A DNA stretch of 64,000 bases. Origin: Ophiosphaerella korrae. Lineage: Eukaryota > Ascomycota > Dothideomycetes > Pleosporales > Phaeosphaeriaceae. Shown one piece after another: positions 22,595 to 37,111 of the stretch. Position numbers and translations under genes: made by a program. The number at the start of each line of letters is the position of its first letter. The first letter of the stretch is position 1. The notes under the pieces were generated by a model. That model was not told where the DNA came from. It saw only the letters and a list, made by a program, of their open reading frames with translations, and did no database searches. The stretch covers positions 244,291-308,290 of the forward strand of contig JALNQF010000034.1 in the NCBI GenBank assembly GCA_028456385.1, given 5' to 3'.

Positions 22595-25500
22595 TCATGC
22601 TCTTCCCGTAATATAGTCCTTATTCTCAATCGTAACACTCTTTGTCTGTCCGATCGTTAGTATACCCTTCTTCGCCTCAAGGAATGCCCACTTACCATAT
22701 GGTTAACCTTGTATACACCTACCAGCCGACTTGCGAGCTCAAACATGTTGTTCCTCAACGAAATAACAATAAATTGCGCGTTCTTCGTCCTTTCCTTGAT
22801 ATAACTCGCCACAATACTCACGTTCCTGAAATCCAGTGCTGCATCAATCTCGTCCATGACGTACAGCGGCGTGGGTTTGTAGTGATGTAATGCAAAGACC
22901 AGTGCCAGAGATGACAAGGTCTTCTCACCACCAGAAAGGTTGCTGATGTTCTTCCACGACTTCTTCGGGGGCATGACAGAGAAGAGAATACCCTCGCTAA
23001 ACGGATCGAGAGAATCAACAAGTTCCAGCTCTGCGTTGCCGCCCATAGTGATCATCTGGTACATTTCCTTTAGACGGGCAGTGATGATGCTGAAGCCTTC
23101 CATGAAACCTTCCAGTCGCAGTCGTCGGAGCTCATCACACTTTCGCTTCGCGGCATCGCGGGATGACACAGCCTCGACAAGGTCAGAGGACCTGGATGCA
23201 TGTTCCTCAACACGCTTGCGGTATTCGGCGAGAACAGAAAGGTCAACTTGGGTTGATTCATTCTTCTTTTCAAGTTGAGCAATCTCATCTTTTAAGGCTG
23301 ACTTGGAAATGTCTTGCAGCTCGTCTTTGCTGTAAGACGGGAGGCCTTCACCACCTTCTTGTTCTTCTCCAAGGTCGCTGTTGAATTGTTAGTCAAGCAA
23401 ACGAGGGCGATTTTAATTACGTACGTGACGTTCTGATATGTAAGCTTCCTTAATTTATCATGGAAGTATGCTTGTTTCTTTTGGAAATCATTCAGGCTCT
23501 TTTGGCCTTCTTCGAACTTATTCCGCATTTCGATTTCGACAGCGCGAGACTCGTTAATCTCAGCTGTCTTCTCATCAAGCTCCTTTTTGACAATCTGGAG
23601 CTCCTCTTTGCATGTTTCGAGTCTCTATATTCATTGTTAGATGTGCTGAACACCGAGTTCGAAGAAGCCCTTACCTCCTGCGCCTCTTCCGCCTGCTGTC
23701 TGATACCAGACGCATCGCTTTGCTGGGCAGCCATATCTTCTTCAACTTTCTCTGCGTCCGCACCAACTTTTTGTAGCTCCTTGACTGCATCATTGTAAGC
23801 TTTCTCGTGTTTGATACGCTGCTTCTCCTCCTTGGATTTCGAGATTTCAGCATTGGATGACTGATCAGTCAAGGTGTCAATCTGCTGCTTCAATCCATCA
23901 CACTTCGCTTTCTGGCTGCGCAACTTGACACCACCGATCTCCATGATCTTGTCTTGTAATAACTTGATGTCTCCCTCCACGTCTGCTGTCTCTGCGTGTA
24001 ATTTCGCCACCTCCTTCTCTATGGAAGCAATTGTTTTTTCCAAGGATGAAATGCGACCCTTGTCTGACGTTGTCGACGCTTGCTCACCATTCAGCTCTTT
24101 GATGCGGCGTTGGCAGTCTAGAATATTTCGACTATAGCTCTCTAATTCAAGAGCAAGCTTTTGTGCCTTTGTATCCAACTCAGGTGTCAGATGACTCAGA
24201 TTGCGCAATGTTGTCTCTATTTCTCTTTGCTCTTTTTGGAACTCAACGAAGGCTTGTTCGAGCGTGTCGCGATCTTGCTCTAGTTTGCTGACTTGATCCC
24301 TCGAGACGTCTGAAGCTAATTTGGATGACATCTTTCCTTTGACGACTCGGCTGCCTCCACCACTCATCGTACCAGCCGTGTCTATGAGCTTACCATCCAG
24401 AGTGACCACTCGCCATCGTTTTGCGCCATATGCAATGCGCTCTGCTTGATCTAGGTCCTCCGCAACGAGCGTGTTGGTAAGAACCTGGAAAAAGGCGGGG
24501 CAGAGCTTCTCGTCCTTTGGCTTGACGAGATCAAACAAACGAGGGACATCCTCAGGTGTCTGAACTGGCGACATGTCCCGCTTCGCAAGGCGATCAAGTA
24601 GAATAAAGTTTGCACGACCAAGGTTATTTTTACGTAGGTACTCGATGCACTGTTGTCCAGATTCTACAGTGTCTACGACCATGTTGTCCAGTTGTGGGCA
24701 AGCGGTTGAAATTGCGACATCGTATTTCTGGTCAATAGTACCCAAATTGCCTAATCGTCCGTGGAAACCATCGATACGACCAGATTCCTTTAGGCGCATA
24801 AGACCAGCCAAAACATTTCCTTGAGTCTGAGCCGACGAAAGACTCGCACGAGCCTCGTCCGCTTTAGCCCGTGCACCTGAGAGTTTTGAGCGAAGAGCCG
24901 GCTCTTTTTGGGTGAGTTCTTCAATCTTTGTTCCCATCTTCTGGGTCTCTTTCTCGACACGCTTCTTTTCGGCCTTGCATTGCTCAAGCTCGGTGGCCTT
25001 TCCTTCTTGAGATCCCTGCAGTGTCTCAATCTTTGCCTCAAGATCGGCAATACCTTTGGTCCCTGCATTTTCCCGTTCTCGAAGGATGTCGAGCTCACTT
25101 TGAGCAACAGCGATGGCGGATCGTTTCTCGTTAATTTTTGCAGTCCAAGGCTCCAAGGACTTTTGTTTAGCTGCAATTTCGTCTGAGAGATCTTGTGTCT
25201 TGCCAGCCAAACTCAAGCGGATGGACTCCAACTCCTTTTCCTCTCCCTTCATGCTCTCTTCCAGTTCAGCAATCTCCTCACTGTAACGTTCAATATCGGC
25301 AGTGCACTGCTTTATGAGGGTTTCAGCTCCGGACCTACCATAGCTACTTGTCTCCATAGTCTTCTCCAGCTTCTTCTGCTTTCCGGCTAAGAATTTCTTT
25401 TTTTCCTCAAATTTAACCGTCTCCTTGTCAATCCGGGCAACTTCTTTCTGAATATCCTGATTCTGCTTTTCAAGCTGTTCGCAATTCTTGGCACCTTTCT

Positions 25501-27145
25501 TGTACTGCTTTTCAAGCTGCTTGATTTCCTCCTCACTGCCTTGGTGTTTCTGTAGCTCTTCATCTAGTTGAGCTTGCATTTGGCTGACTGATTCTTGAGT
25601 AACCTGAATGTGATCATCAAATTCGGAGATGTAGATCTGATATAGAGTTGATTGTTTCATAGCAAGTTCATTCTCGTCTCGTATGTAGGCTAAAGCCTTG
25701 TTCTTTTTCTCCTCTAGTCCGCTTTTCTCTTTTTCTACGTGCTGCACTCGACTGTTCTTTTCTTGACACACCTCATTTAGAGTCTCTACCTCAGCCGCAG
25801 ACTCCTCAATTGGCGTTTTGTATTTTGAAGTTCCAATGATATCTTCCAGATATTCAAGTAGCCCATCGTCATGCTCACCTTGAGCCTTGGGCTTCATTTG
25901 TGCGATGGACTCAACCTCACCTTGCAGGATCAGAAAGCGTTTATGATCAAGGTCTACACCGCGATCCTTGAGCAAAGTGGTGACGATTGTAAATGTTGAT
26001 TCCTTATTGTTGATGTAGTATTTGCTTGAGTTATTCTTGAATGCGCGCCGCGAAATAACCAATTGTGAGTCAGGGACAATCTCCTGGCCGCCATTTGCGA
26101 GGTCTTTGACTTCTTGGAAATGTACTTCGACCTCGCAAAAGTCAAGATCTTGAAATCCAGCCGAATTATGGATCAGAGCAGAGAGTTTGCCCTGCCTCAT
26201 TTTGCTTGCACGGAAACCGAAAACAAAGAGGAGTGAGTCAATAACGTTTGATTTGCCCGAGCCGTTAGGTCCAACTACGGAGGAGAAGGAAGCGTGGAAA
26301 GGCCCAACTTCCTGCCGGCCCGCGTAACTTTTGAAATTTGTCATTACAAGCCAAGTGATGACGGTTCGTTGCTTTGGTATTGCAGGCTCGTGGAGTGCTG
26401 GCATTGCAGCTGCGCGCCTTTTCGCTACGATATCCATTGGTCGTTCAAGCACTGTATGCTGTGCGTTGACTTTTTCTACCATCTTCATTTGTGGTTCCGG
26501 ATTCGCTTCTTGTCCTAGCTCTTGTCCTAGCTCTTGTTCTGGATCTGGTTTCGCTGCTGGTGATGGTATCACATCGTCTTCAATTTGGGTGACTTCTGCA
26601 TGTGGCGCGGGCACAGGTGCAGATACTGGAGTCTGCTCGTTGAGTGAGCTTTGGGTCACATCAGCAAGCGTTGTACCAGAGGTATCCAGATTGCTAGGGG
26701 TATGCGTAGGCGCAGGCTCCGGTTCAGGCGATATCGAGGGTTCGGGTGTGAGAAGCTGAGAGTCTTCTGCTGCAGGACTGGAAATTACCGATGCTCTTGG
26801 TTTTCTCCCACGCTTTTTGGGCACAGATTTTGAAGGGGAAGGCTGTCTCGCTCTCTCTGGCCCTGGTGTAAACAATTGTGTGGGCTCAACCGACTCAGTG
26901 ACGCGGGTGCGCCGCCGCGTTGCCGCCTTTGGCGTTGCATTTTCGTCCGGTGTGGCAGCCTTTCGTGGCCGGCCTCGCCCTCTCCCCGTCTTGAGTGGTG
27001 CAGGAGCTGGTGTGAATTCTTCCTCCTCTTCCTTGATCTCAGGCGTTGGAGTCCTGTTTTCATCCTCATCTGAATCGTCAACAATGGGTGCTTTTCGCCG
27101 TGTCGCAGCTGCGCGAGTAGACTTTCGCGGCGATATTGAGGCCAT
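22595..27145 (-). CDS. smc4: condensin subunit SMC4 (Cut3 type)
   Basis: Four exons on the minus strand: 27145-23675, 23624-23425, 23377-22696 and 22645-22595, giving 1467 residues. SMC4 pairs with SMC2 in condensin and uses ATP to compact mitotic chromosomes. Visible: a long acidic, Pro-rich N-terminal extension of about 260 residues with KRGRKPR-type basic motifs; the Walker A motif VVGPNGSGKSN near residue 290; a long coiled coil; the hinge around residues 780-920; a second coiled coil; the ABC signature NISNLSGGEKTLSSLAL; and Walker B YVMDEIDAALD. The C-terminus, encoded in a 51-nt last exon, reads TKSVTIENKDYITGRA, matching SMC4 proteins. Length fits the family (about 1300-1500). Confidence 0.96.
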
Positions 27146-28705
27146 TTTTGTTACTGCTGTAGGGGTTAGTGGTTAGTGGGGAGGTAAAGGGGCCTCCGCA
27201 TTGATGTCTGCTTGTGTTGCTCGCTATGTTGTGGGTGCGCACAGACAAACAATGAAAACACGCTAAGCACGTGTAATCACCCCACGTTGACACTCATCCT
27301 CTTTGTTAAAACACTTACAGCTCAAAAGATTTCTCAATATGATCTAGATTAATCCATAATATCAAAATATAATATTCAGCCATAATCTATCGTCTTTCCA
27401 CGCTACATCCTTTTCCTACCCAACCTTTCTAAACAGCCGGCCATCGTGAATCTCCTTTGGGAGGAATGAGTACTTCAGGCTCAAGATGGTAGGCTGATTT
27501 GTCTCAGGCATGCTTTGTGGCGGTACGTTCTGAACACTGTTGCTTTTGGGGCCTTTGGCCGAGCCCTTTTCTATGCTACATTCTGGCCTATGCTCAAGTA
27601 GTGTATTGTCGTGCCTCTCAACATAAAGACAGAAACCTACATTGTTTTTTGAGATTTGGGAACATGATACGTCACAATGTTCCGATATTTTACGTGCATC
27701 ATGTTTGTTCGGCATCCTCAGTTCGTCTTTGCTCTACTTCTTCGTGATACTGTTCCCAGATAGAAGGTTCTGGGAACCATTATACGAAGCAATTATTTAT
27801 TATAAACAAAAGAAGTTGGGGATGGGCACTCACTTTCTTGAAGAGTGGGTTGTTTTACATTGCCATCCCAGAATCGTGATCAAGTGGAAGGCCCAATGCG
27901 ATAGAGTGGCATGATACCGCAATGCTTCTAGAAGAATCAGCAACGTGTGAAAGAATAACTGTTTGTCGGCACTTTTCCAGTAAAGTTCATCACGAACGAC
28001 ATGAATACCTTTCTTCTCTCGGAATCGTAGGTTGATCACCAAAATGTTAGATGAGTGTTGCAGAGGTGTACATGCAGTCTAGGAGATTAGATTACTTGGC
28101 GTTCTGCACTATTAGTACGGAGGTGGCTTTCAAAAGTTCTTGTCCACCAGCCCGGAATAAGTCAATTCGGTTTTTTCCTCCTATCTCTACCGAGGTTCCT
28201 CCGTTCCTCCGTTCCTCCGTTCCTCCGTTCCTCCGTTCCTCCTTTCTTTATACTCATTGCCACCTTCTAACTCAATAATCTTCTGAATATGTACAGGGAT
28301 ACGCTCAACCTAGGGAGAAGAATAGTTGTCTGGTAACAATACTAATCAATCCCTGACCTATTGCGTTATTGTTAATTGAGAGAAGAGTGGTAGCAGGGAG
28401 GAAAAAGGTTGAGAATTCAGGCTACGTGAATGTGGCGCACATGGCTTATTCTCGGGCGGGGTGGGCAAGAACTTTTGAAAGCTACCTCCGTATTGTAAGT
28501 GATTCTACGCATCATGCCTGATGATACAGGTGACAACAATGCTCCTCGTGCCAGACTAACTCTAATTAGGGCAAGTGACCTCGCTTCGCACGTCCCCCAC
28601 TACATTGCTTGGCACTTCAATTTGTACCCGAACTTTTTGATTCAACTCGCAACCTCGACACTCATTCCAAGGATCAGAAACGATTGACTACCTCACGTCT
28701 TAGCC
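27146..28705. other. 1.5-kb intergenic region with 8-nt tandem repeat
   Basis: Lies between the divergent SMC4 and RPL12 genes and must hold both promoters. ORFs up to about 99 codons on either strand near 27400-28050 show no recognisable protein features. A tandem 8-mer repeat is listed separately. Confidence 0.4.
28201..28240 (+). repeat. 8-nt tandem repeat, five exact copies
   Basis: Five perfect adjacent copies of ccgttcct, with degenerate copies on either side, about 470 bp upstream of the RPL12 start. It is pyrimidine-rich on the plus strand. Confidence 0.9.
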
Positions 28706-29325
28706 ATGCGTGAGTATCATCCTTCTGGTCGGCTGCAAAAGTCAGGCTAATGACGCTCAGCTCCCAAGATCGATCCCAATGAAGTCAAGGTCATTCACCT
28801 TCGTGCCACTGGTGGTGAAGTAGGTGCCTCATCCGCACTTGCCCCTAAGATCGGCCCTCTCGGTCTGTCGCCAAAGAGTACGTTTCCTATGACTCCATCA
28901 GGCTCATAGCCATTCTGGCGCAAACGTAGATGCTAATAACCACAACAGAGGTTGGTGAAGATATCGCCAAGGCCACTGGTGACTGGAAAGGTCTCCGCGT
29001 CACCGTCAAATTGACCATCCAAAACCGTCAAGCTGCCGTCTCAGTCGTACCCTCTGCTTCATCGCTGGTCATCAAGGCCCTAAAGGAGCCTCCCCGCGAC
29101 CGCAAGAAGGAGAAGAACATCAAGCACACCAAGAGCATTCCTCTTGATGAGATCATCAACATTGCCCGCACCATGCGGTTCAAGTCGATGGCCAAGGACC
29201 TGAAGGGAACTGTCAAGGAAATCCTCGGTACCGCTTTCAGCACTGGCTGCCAAGTTGACGGCCGTAGCCCGAAGGATGTCTCAGATGACATTGAATCTGG
29301 CGAGATTGAAATTCCGGAGGAGTAA
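28706..29325 (+). CDS. rpl12: 60S ribosomal protein L12 (uL11)
   Basis: Three exons, 28706-28709, 28761-28877 and 28949-29325, giving 165 residues, exactly the usual length of eukaryotic L12. uL11 sits at the base of the ribosomal stalk and binds the GTPase centre of 25S rRNA. Visible: the N-terminal block [21 protein letters not shown], split here as PKIDPNEVK and [12 protein letters not shown]; the Pro-rich hinge [14 protein letters not shown]; and the C-terminal RNA-binding part with [13 protein letters not shown]. The first exon is only four bases (ATG plus one), so most of the start codon context is followed at once by an intron, a pattern common in fungal ribosomal protein genes. Confidence 0.97.
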
Positions 29326-29699
29326 ACCCAACAGCATGAACATGTTTCACGACCATGACGGAACGACATGCGTAGAGGGTGCTACATAGCAATGAATACA
29401 ATGATACCCCGGACTCTCAATTTTTTTCAAATCTGTTTACTCAATTCATTATCATGCACGCTATAATTCGTTTGCACCATGTTGAAAGCATTGAGCATTT
29501 TTCGCAATCGAGCTCATTTGGGACCTAGATTTGAGCGGTGGTTTGAGCAGCAACACGTGATGATAGCGACGCTGCCTAGTAGTCAGCGTAGCAAATCTCG
29601 CGCCATACGGCTCTCCGCGCGTCCCTAACAGCACGGACGCAATGCGCTCCGCTCCATAACACCACGCAGCATGTCCACGACGAGCACAACGACGACAGC
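29326..29699. other. intergenic region RPL12 to glycosyltransferase
   Basis: About 370 bp with the RPL12 3' UTR and the promoter of the next gene. Nothing else is seen. Confidence 0.4.
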
Positions 29700-30961
29700 A
29701 TGCGTCGAAAACGATCTGATGAACTCCCACGTTTCCTAAGTGATCATGAACCGCAGGTCTTCTCCTGGAACCGCCGGTACCTCTATGTGGCTGGTTTCGT
29801 CTTCATCTGTTGGCTCGTATACCCTTCACGGAGCACGACCCCAGCAGAAGGCGAAGTCAACTGGTTGAGCTATGCATATAGTTTATACGCGACCGACGGT
29901 GCGACCCTTTGCCATGCTGTCCTGCTTGCCGATGCGCTCGATAGACTAGGTAGCAAAGCAGATCGCGTCCTCTTCTATCCAGAGTACTGGGATACAATAG
30001 TATCCGATTCGAGAGACCGGGACAGCCAGCTACTTGTTCTAGCACGCGACAAGTACAAAGTGAAACTTCATCCAACCAGACTTTTGACAGTCGGAGGTCG
30101 CACAAAAGGTACGAATCGAAATTTACACGCTTTTAACTCATTCTTCATAACTGTCACTCTAAGACAAAAGACCACGGAATGGCTGACGAGCTTGCAGACG
30201 GCTGGTCAGGGACATGGGACAAGTCGGTCACCAAGTTCATGGCGTTTTCGCTTGCGTATTACGATCGCGTTATAGCCCTAGATTCCGACGTTACGCTCCT
30301 ACAGTCGCTTGATGAGCTGTTCCTCCTCCCACAGACGGCGATGGCAATGCCCCGCGCATACTGGACAGATAGCAGGCCATGGCCATTGACATCGATGCTG
30401 ATGGTGCTGAAGCCCAATCCAAAAGAGCTTCTGCAATTCAAGAATCGTATGGAAGGAGGGGGCAACGATATGCTCGTTGACGCACACAGATTTGATATGG
30501 AGCTCGTCAATGAGCGCTTCGAGGATAACGCACTTGTCCTGCCCCACCGGCCCTACGCCTTGCTTACGGGCGAGTTTCGGCGTCACGACCATTCAGCTTA
30601 TCTAGGCAACCCAGAGGAGAAATGGGATGCTGAGAAGGTGTTCAAGGAGGCGAAGCTTGTTCACTTTAGCGATTGGCCTCTTCCAAAGCCTTGGATAATG
30701 TGGCCCTTTGAGGGCCTTCAAGAGATGCAACCGGATTGCGGCGGAAGTCTTGAAGGAAGTTGTGCTGAGCGACGAATATGGAAGCATCTATACGATGATT
30801 TTAGATATCGTAGACGAGACATTTGCAAGTTGCTGAGTGTTCCTGCGCCTGATTGGCACAGCATCAAAGGCGGAGATCAGCCGCATAATGTCACTGCGGG
30901 AACAGAGCATGCTGCGCCCCAGGTTGAGGCTGGTGTCTCTTCGGCTGTGAGCTGGAACTAG
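29700..30961 (+). CDS. type II membrane glycosyltransferase, GT8/Gnt1-like
   Basis: Two exons, 29700-30108 and 30171-30961, giving 399 residues. The layout is a short cytosolic tail, a signal anchor at about residues 27-42 (RYLYVAGFVFICWLVYP), then a lumenal catalytic domain. A DxD motif in VIALDSDVTLLQSLDELF (D174-D176) marks a metal-dependent nucleotide-sugar transferase of the GT-A fold. The motifs YWDTIV, DKSVTKFMAFSLAYYDRV and LVHFSDWPLPKPW are typical of fungal relatives of glycogenin and of Golgi N-acetylglucosaminyltransferase Gnt1. The sugar and acceptor are not decidable from sequence. The acceptor site at 30169-30170 is chosen because it alone keeps the frame and restores RTKDHGMADELADGW. 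Confidence 0.85.
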
Positions 30962-34127
<3,166 letters not shown>

Positions 34128-35200
34128 AGGGCGGATGTTGCTGCATTTAGTAATTGGCGTTTTTGATTTTGATCCCCTAATGTCCATGAGATGACATAAA
34201 GGAAACTTGTGATATTTGGTTTTTGGATGTGCTAGATTTAGATGATTTCGTTTCTCTCTCTGTTTATATATTATACCCACATATTCTTACATTATACACT
34301 TTTTTGCCCACACGTATTTCCAACTAAAGGAACAATTATTTGGGGTATACGACTAATGATTGTTCTAGATGAATGACCCAAGAACGTGGCGCTGAGCCTA
34401 GAATAGGTATCTGATGAGTTTCAGTTTCGCCGCTTGCTAAACGCATACGTGGGACAGAAATAGCCTTAGAATTACAAACTTCGCCGCACAGGCACGGAAA
34501 TGAGCCTCGGCGCTGAAAACTACCACGCCTCCGGATGTGGGCTTCCCGACTTTACCTCTACCCAACAAAGCAATAGTCGAGAAGGGTACCCAGAAACTAA
34601 ACTAATTACAACATGCTACGAAAGACACCCAGTCGTACATCATCCTTAATTATATCTACCGAGAAATAAGCTGAACTTCAAGAAGTGTGTGTATTGATAT
34701 CTCATTCATCGGTAAGCAGTTTTTTTCTTGGCAGGGCTGTGTCGCTAGCGTAGCCCTGTTAACTCAGCACGCTTGAGTCGCATCGTTAGCAATCGCATGG
34801 CTCTCTGATTGGAGGGTTCCAGACGGGTACCGGAATGCAACGAAAATAAGAAAGGTCTGTGTGGGCTATGATCGACTGTTGTCTAATTACGGCACTTTCA
34901 GATCTGGTCTTAGAAGTTTGAGGCTGAGCTACCCTTTGGAAAGAGTGAGCATCCTAGCCATGGCGGCTTACATCGAGACGGCAGAGCCTTGATCCGGATG
35001 GCTGAAGAATAGAAGTGTCTTGCTGATGCAGAGGGAAGGCAAGGTATCTCATATATAAGGGAAGTTGTGTTTGCCTCAAGGTATCTATTATCCAGCCATC
35101 ACCACAACACACTATCAAAGCCTCTTCCACTTTCGTGTTATCTACACCCTCTCCACTGATATCAATACATCCTCTCTCGATCAACATTCCCAGAGTCACC
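34128..35200. other. 1.1-kb intergenic region hexosaminidase to cupredoxin
   Basis: Holds the hexosaminidase 3' UTR and the cupredoxin promoter. No gene is supported. Confidence 0.4.
35052..35059 (+). promoter_or_regulatory. TATA box of the cupredoxin gene
   Basis: A clean TATATAAG lies about 145 bp upstream of the ATG at 35201. It is followed by a leader rich in C, A and T, the usual arrangement for a regulated, strongly expressed secreted protein gene in fungi. Confidence 0.55.
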
Positions 35201-35795
35201 ATGGTCGCCTTCACTTCAATCGTTGTCGCCGTTGGCACCTTCATTGGCCTCACCATCGCCGCTCCCGCAAATCAAATTCGCTCTACCGGTGTCATCCATC
35301 GAATCTTTGCTGGCTCTACTACCGCTAATAAAGGTCTGCATTTTGAGGTATTTTTTCTCCATGCCACTGTTGTATTTATCTACTAAGACATCACAGCCAG
35401 AAAACGTCGTTGCAGAAATCGGTGACTTAGTCGAGGTGCACTTCCTGCCAAAAAATCACACTGTTGTGCAGTCTTCGTTCGATAAACCGTGTGAGCCTCT
35501 CCCCAACGGTGGCGGGGTCTTCTCCGGCTTCAACTTTGCCACGGCCCAAGGCGAGGCCAAAAACGTTTTCACTTTTCAGGTGAAGAACAAGGACCCTTTC
35601 TGGTACTATTGCTCGCAAGTCGTGGGTAATCATTGTCAGATGGGCATGAGTGGGGTCATCAATCAAGATTTTTCTTCGAACGATAAGACGCTGGCAAAGT
35701 ACAAGGAGAACAGCAAGAACACTGTTACCAAGCAGCCAAGCGCGGATATTCTTCAAAGCCAGGGTGGATGGATCCAGCCAAATATGCCTTTATAA
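35201..35795 (+). CDS. secreted cupredoxin-domain protein
   Basis: Two exons, 35201-35347 and 35397-35795, giving 181 residues. It begins with a signal peptide (MVAFTSIVVAVGTFIGLTIA, cleavage after AAPA likely). The mature part is one plastocyanin-like domain: VVAEIGDLVEVHFLPKNHTV supplies the first copper histidine, and FWYYCSQVVGNHCQMGM supplies Cys, His and Met ligands in the blue-copper arrangement. Such single-domain proteins are common in filamentous fungi as extracellular or cell-wall proteins, often stress- or host-induced, and their reaction is mostly unknown. Unlike many relatives, it lacks a long Ser/Thr-rich tail and GPI signal, so it is probably released. Confidence 0.85.
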
Positions 35796-36848
35796 GCGTT
35801 TGGCTTGAACAGCAGGAGGGTGTGTGTGTGTGTGTGTAGTTGGCAGCGATCATCTGATGGGAAGCGTGCTCAAGCGAACAGATTGGTTGCATATGATTAC
35901 ATAGCGTTGGTGTTTGGGTCTGCCTTCTACTCTTCGTCTCTGATTATAGATTTAGCTGAATTGATAATGTTTTGGACATAGCTATCAGATGCGATGTTGG
36001 AGTCAGCGATCGCAGTGATGGCATTGAAAATGTATCGCGATAGCATCGAGCAGATACGTGTAACGCGTTGAAAGTGGGGCACCTTTTCTTAAAAGTTTTG
36101 ATATACCTGTGTGTTCCTTAGTCAATAGATCCCTATAGATTATTATCAAGAGTCTGGTGATTCGGCCGTTTGGCCTCTATGGGAGTTAGGGGGCATCTGC
36201 TATTCGATGAAGTCTACCTAGCTGCCTAAGTATTGAGGCCTTCATAGGGGCTGAGACAGGGAAGTCCTTGTAGCAAATCGAACATTCATTCACTCTAACC
36301 CTGCCTAGTTAGGTGGGCTACAAGGCCAATAACTTGCTCCATTTTACAAACGACAAAGTCCTACACGAACTAACCTTAGACGAGCCACTTTACCAAAATG
36401 AAATACGTGGGTGACAGTAAAGAGTTGAATGTTGGGCCTACATCTGAAGAGGGCATATTGATATTCCATCTTGCGGAACAGGGAGAGTGTATTAACCCAT
36501 CGAACTGCCCGGAAACATACTCACATAGTACCTTCCGCAAGTGGATGAACAATGGATAGACGTACTGAAAATGAGCTCGAAGGCTTCTAAGGTTCATTTG
36601 CTACTTATCTAGAGTATCTTAATCCTTCAATGCCCAATTACCACCTCATCGCTACATGCGAATGCTCTTACTTACTTTATGCCTTTTGCGCTGCTCAAGA
36701 GGAACGGCAAATTAGTCAGTTTAGCCCATACACTAAATTAGATCCAATCAATCACAAAACCAGGCAAATCATCGGTGCTAACAATATTAATTTGAAGGAA
36801 GAAAAATAAAAAGGCTTGGCCACTAACCATAAACCTGCAAAAAATAAC
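35796..36848. other. 1-kb intergenic region with GT microsatellite
   Basis: Contains the cupredoxin 3' UTR with a (GT)n tract at about 35819-35838 and then sequence with no supported gene up to the tRNA. It is AT-rich toward the tRNA. Confidence 0.4.
35819..35838 (+). repeat. GT dinucleotide microsatellite
   Basis: About nine to ten GT units shortly after the cupredoxin stop codon. Confidence 0.9.
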
Positions 36849-36943
36849 CGATACTGACAAGATTCGAACTTGCGAGGCCGAAGCCATTAGATGACTGAAC
36901 GAAGAATTCAAGTCTAACCCATTAACCACTCTGGCACAGTATC
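36849..36943 (-). tRNA. tRNA-Ser (anticodon TGA) with a short intron
   Basis: On the minus strand the acceptor stem GATACTG pairs perfectly with CAGTATC, followed by discriminator G, as in serine tRNAs. The anticodon stem TTAGA/TCTAA encloses loop bases CTTGAA, giving anticodon TGA, then an intron of about 14 nt in the canonical place one base after the anticodon. A long variable arm (GGC/GCC) identifies a class II tRNA. The T arm has the loop TTCGAAT between GCAAG and CTTGT. A run of six T on the minus strand follows at 36844-36839 and serves as the RNA polymerase III terminator. Confidence 0.9.
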
Positions 36944-37111
36944 CAGAGGTTATGAAGAATTGCAAATTTACACAATATATATCCGACATTGTTGAAAATC
37001 AACAAAGAAGTGATAATTAAAAATATATTAGGAATAAAAAGATGAAGAAAAGAGGGGTATGCTATGCGCCAGGCGCGCTTCGGCTGCTTAGTGCATCATG
37101 TCATTGGTCGT

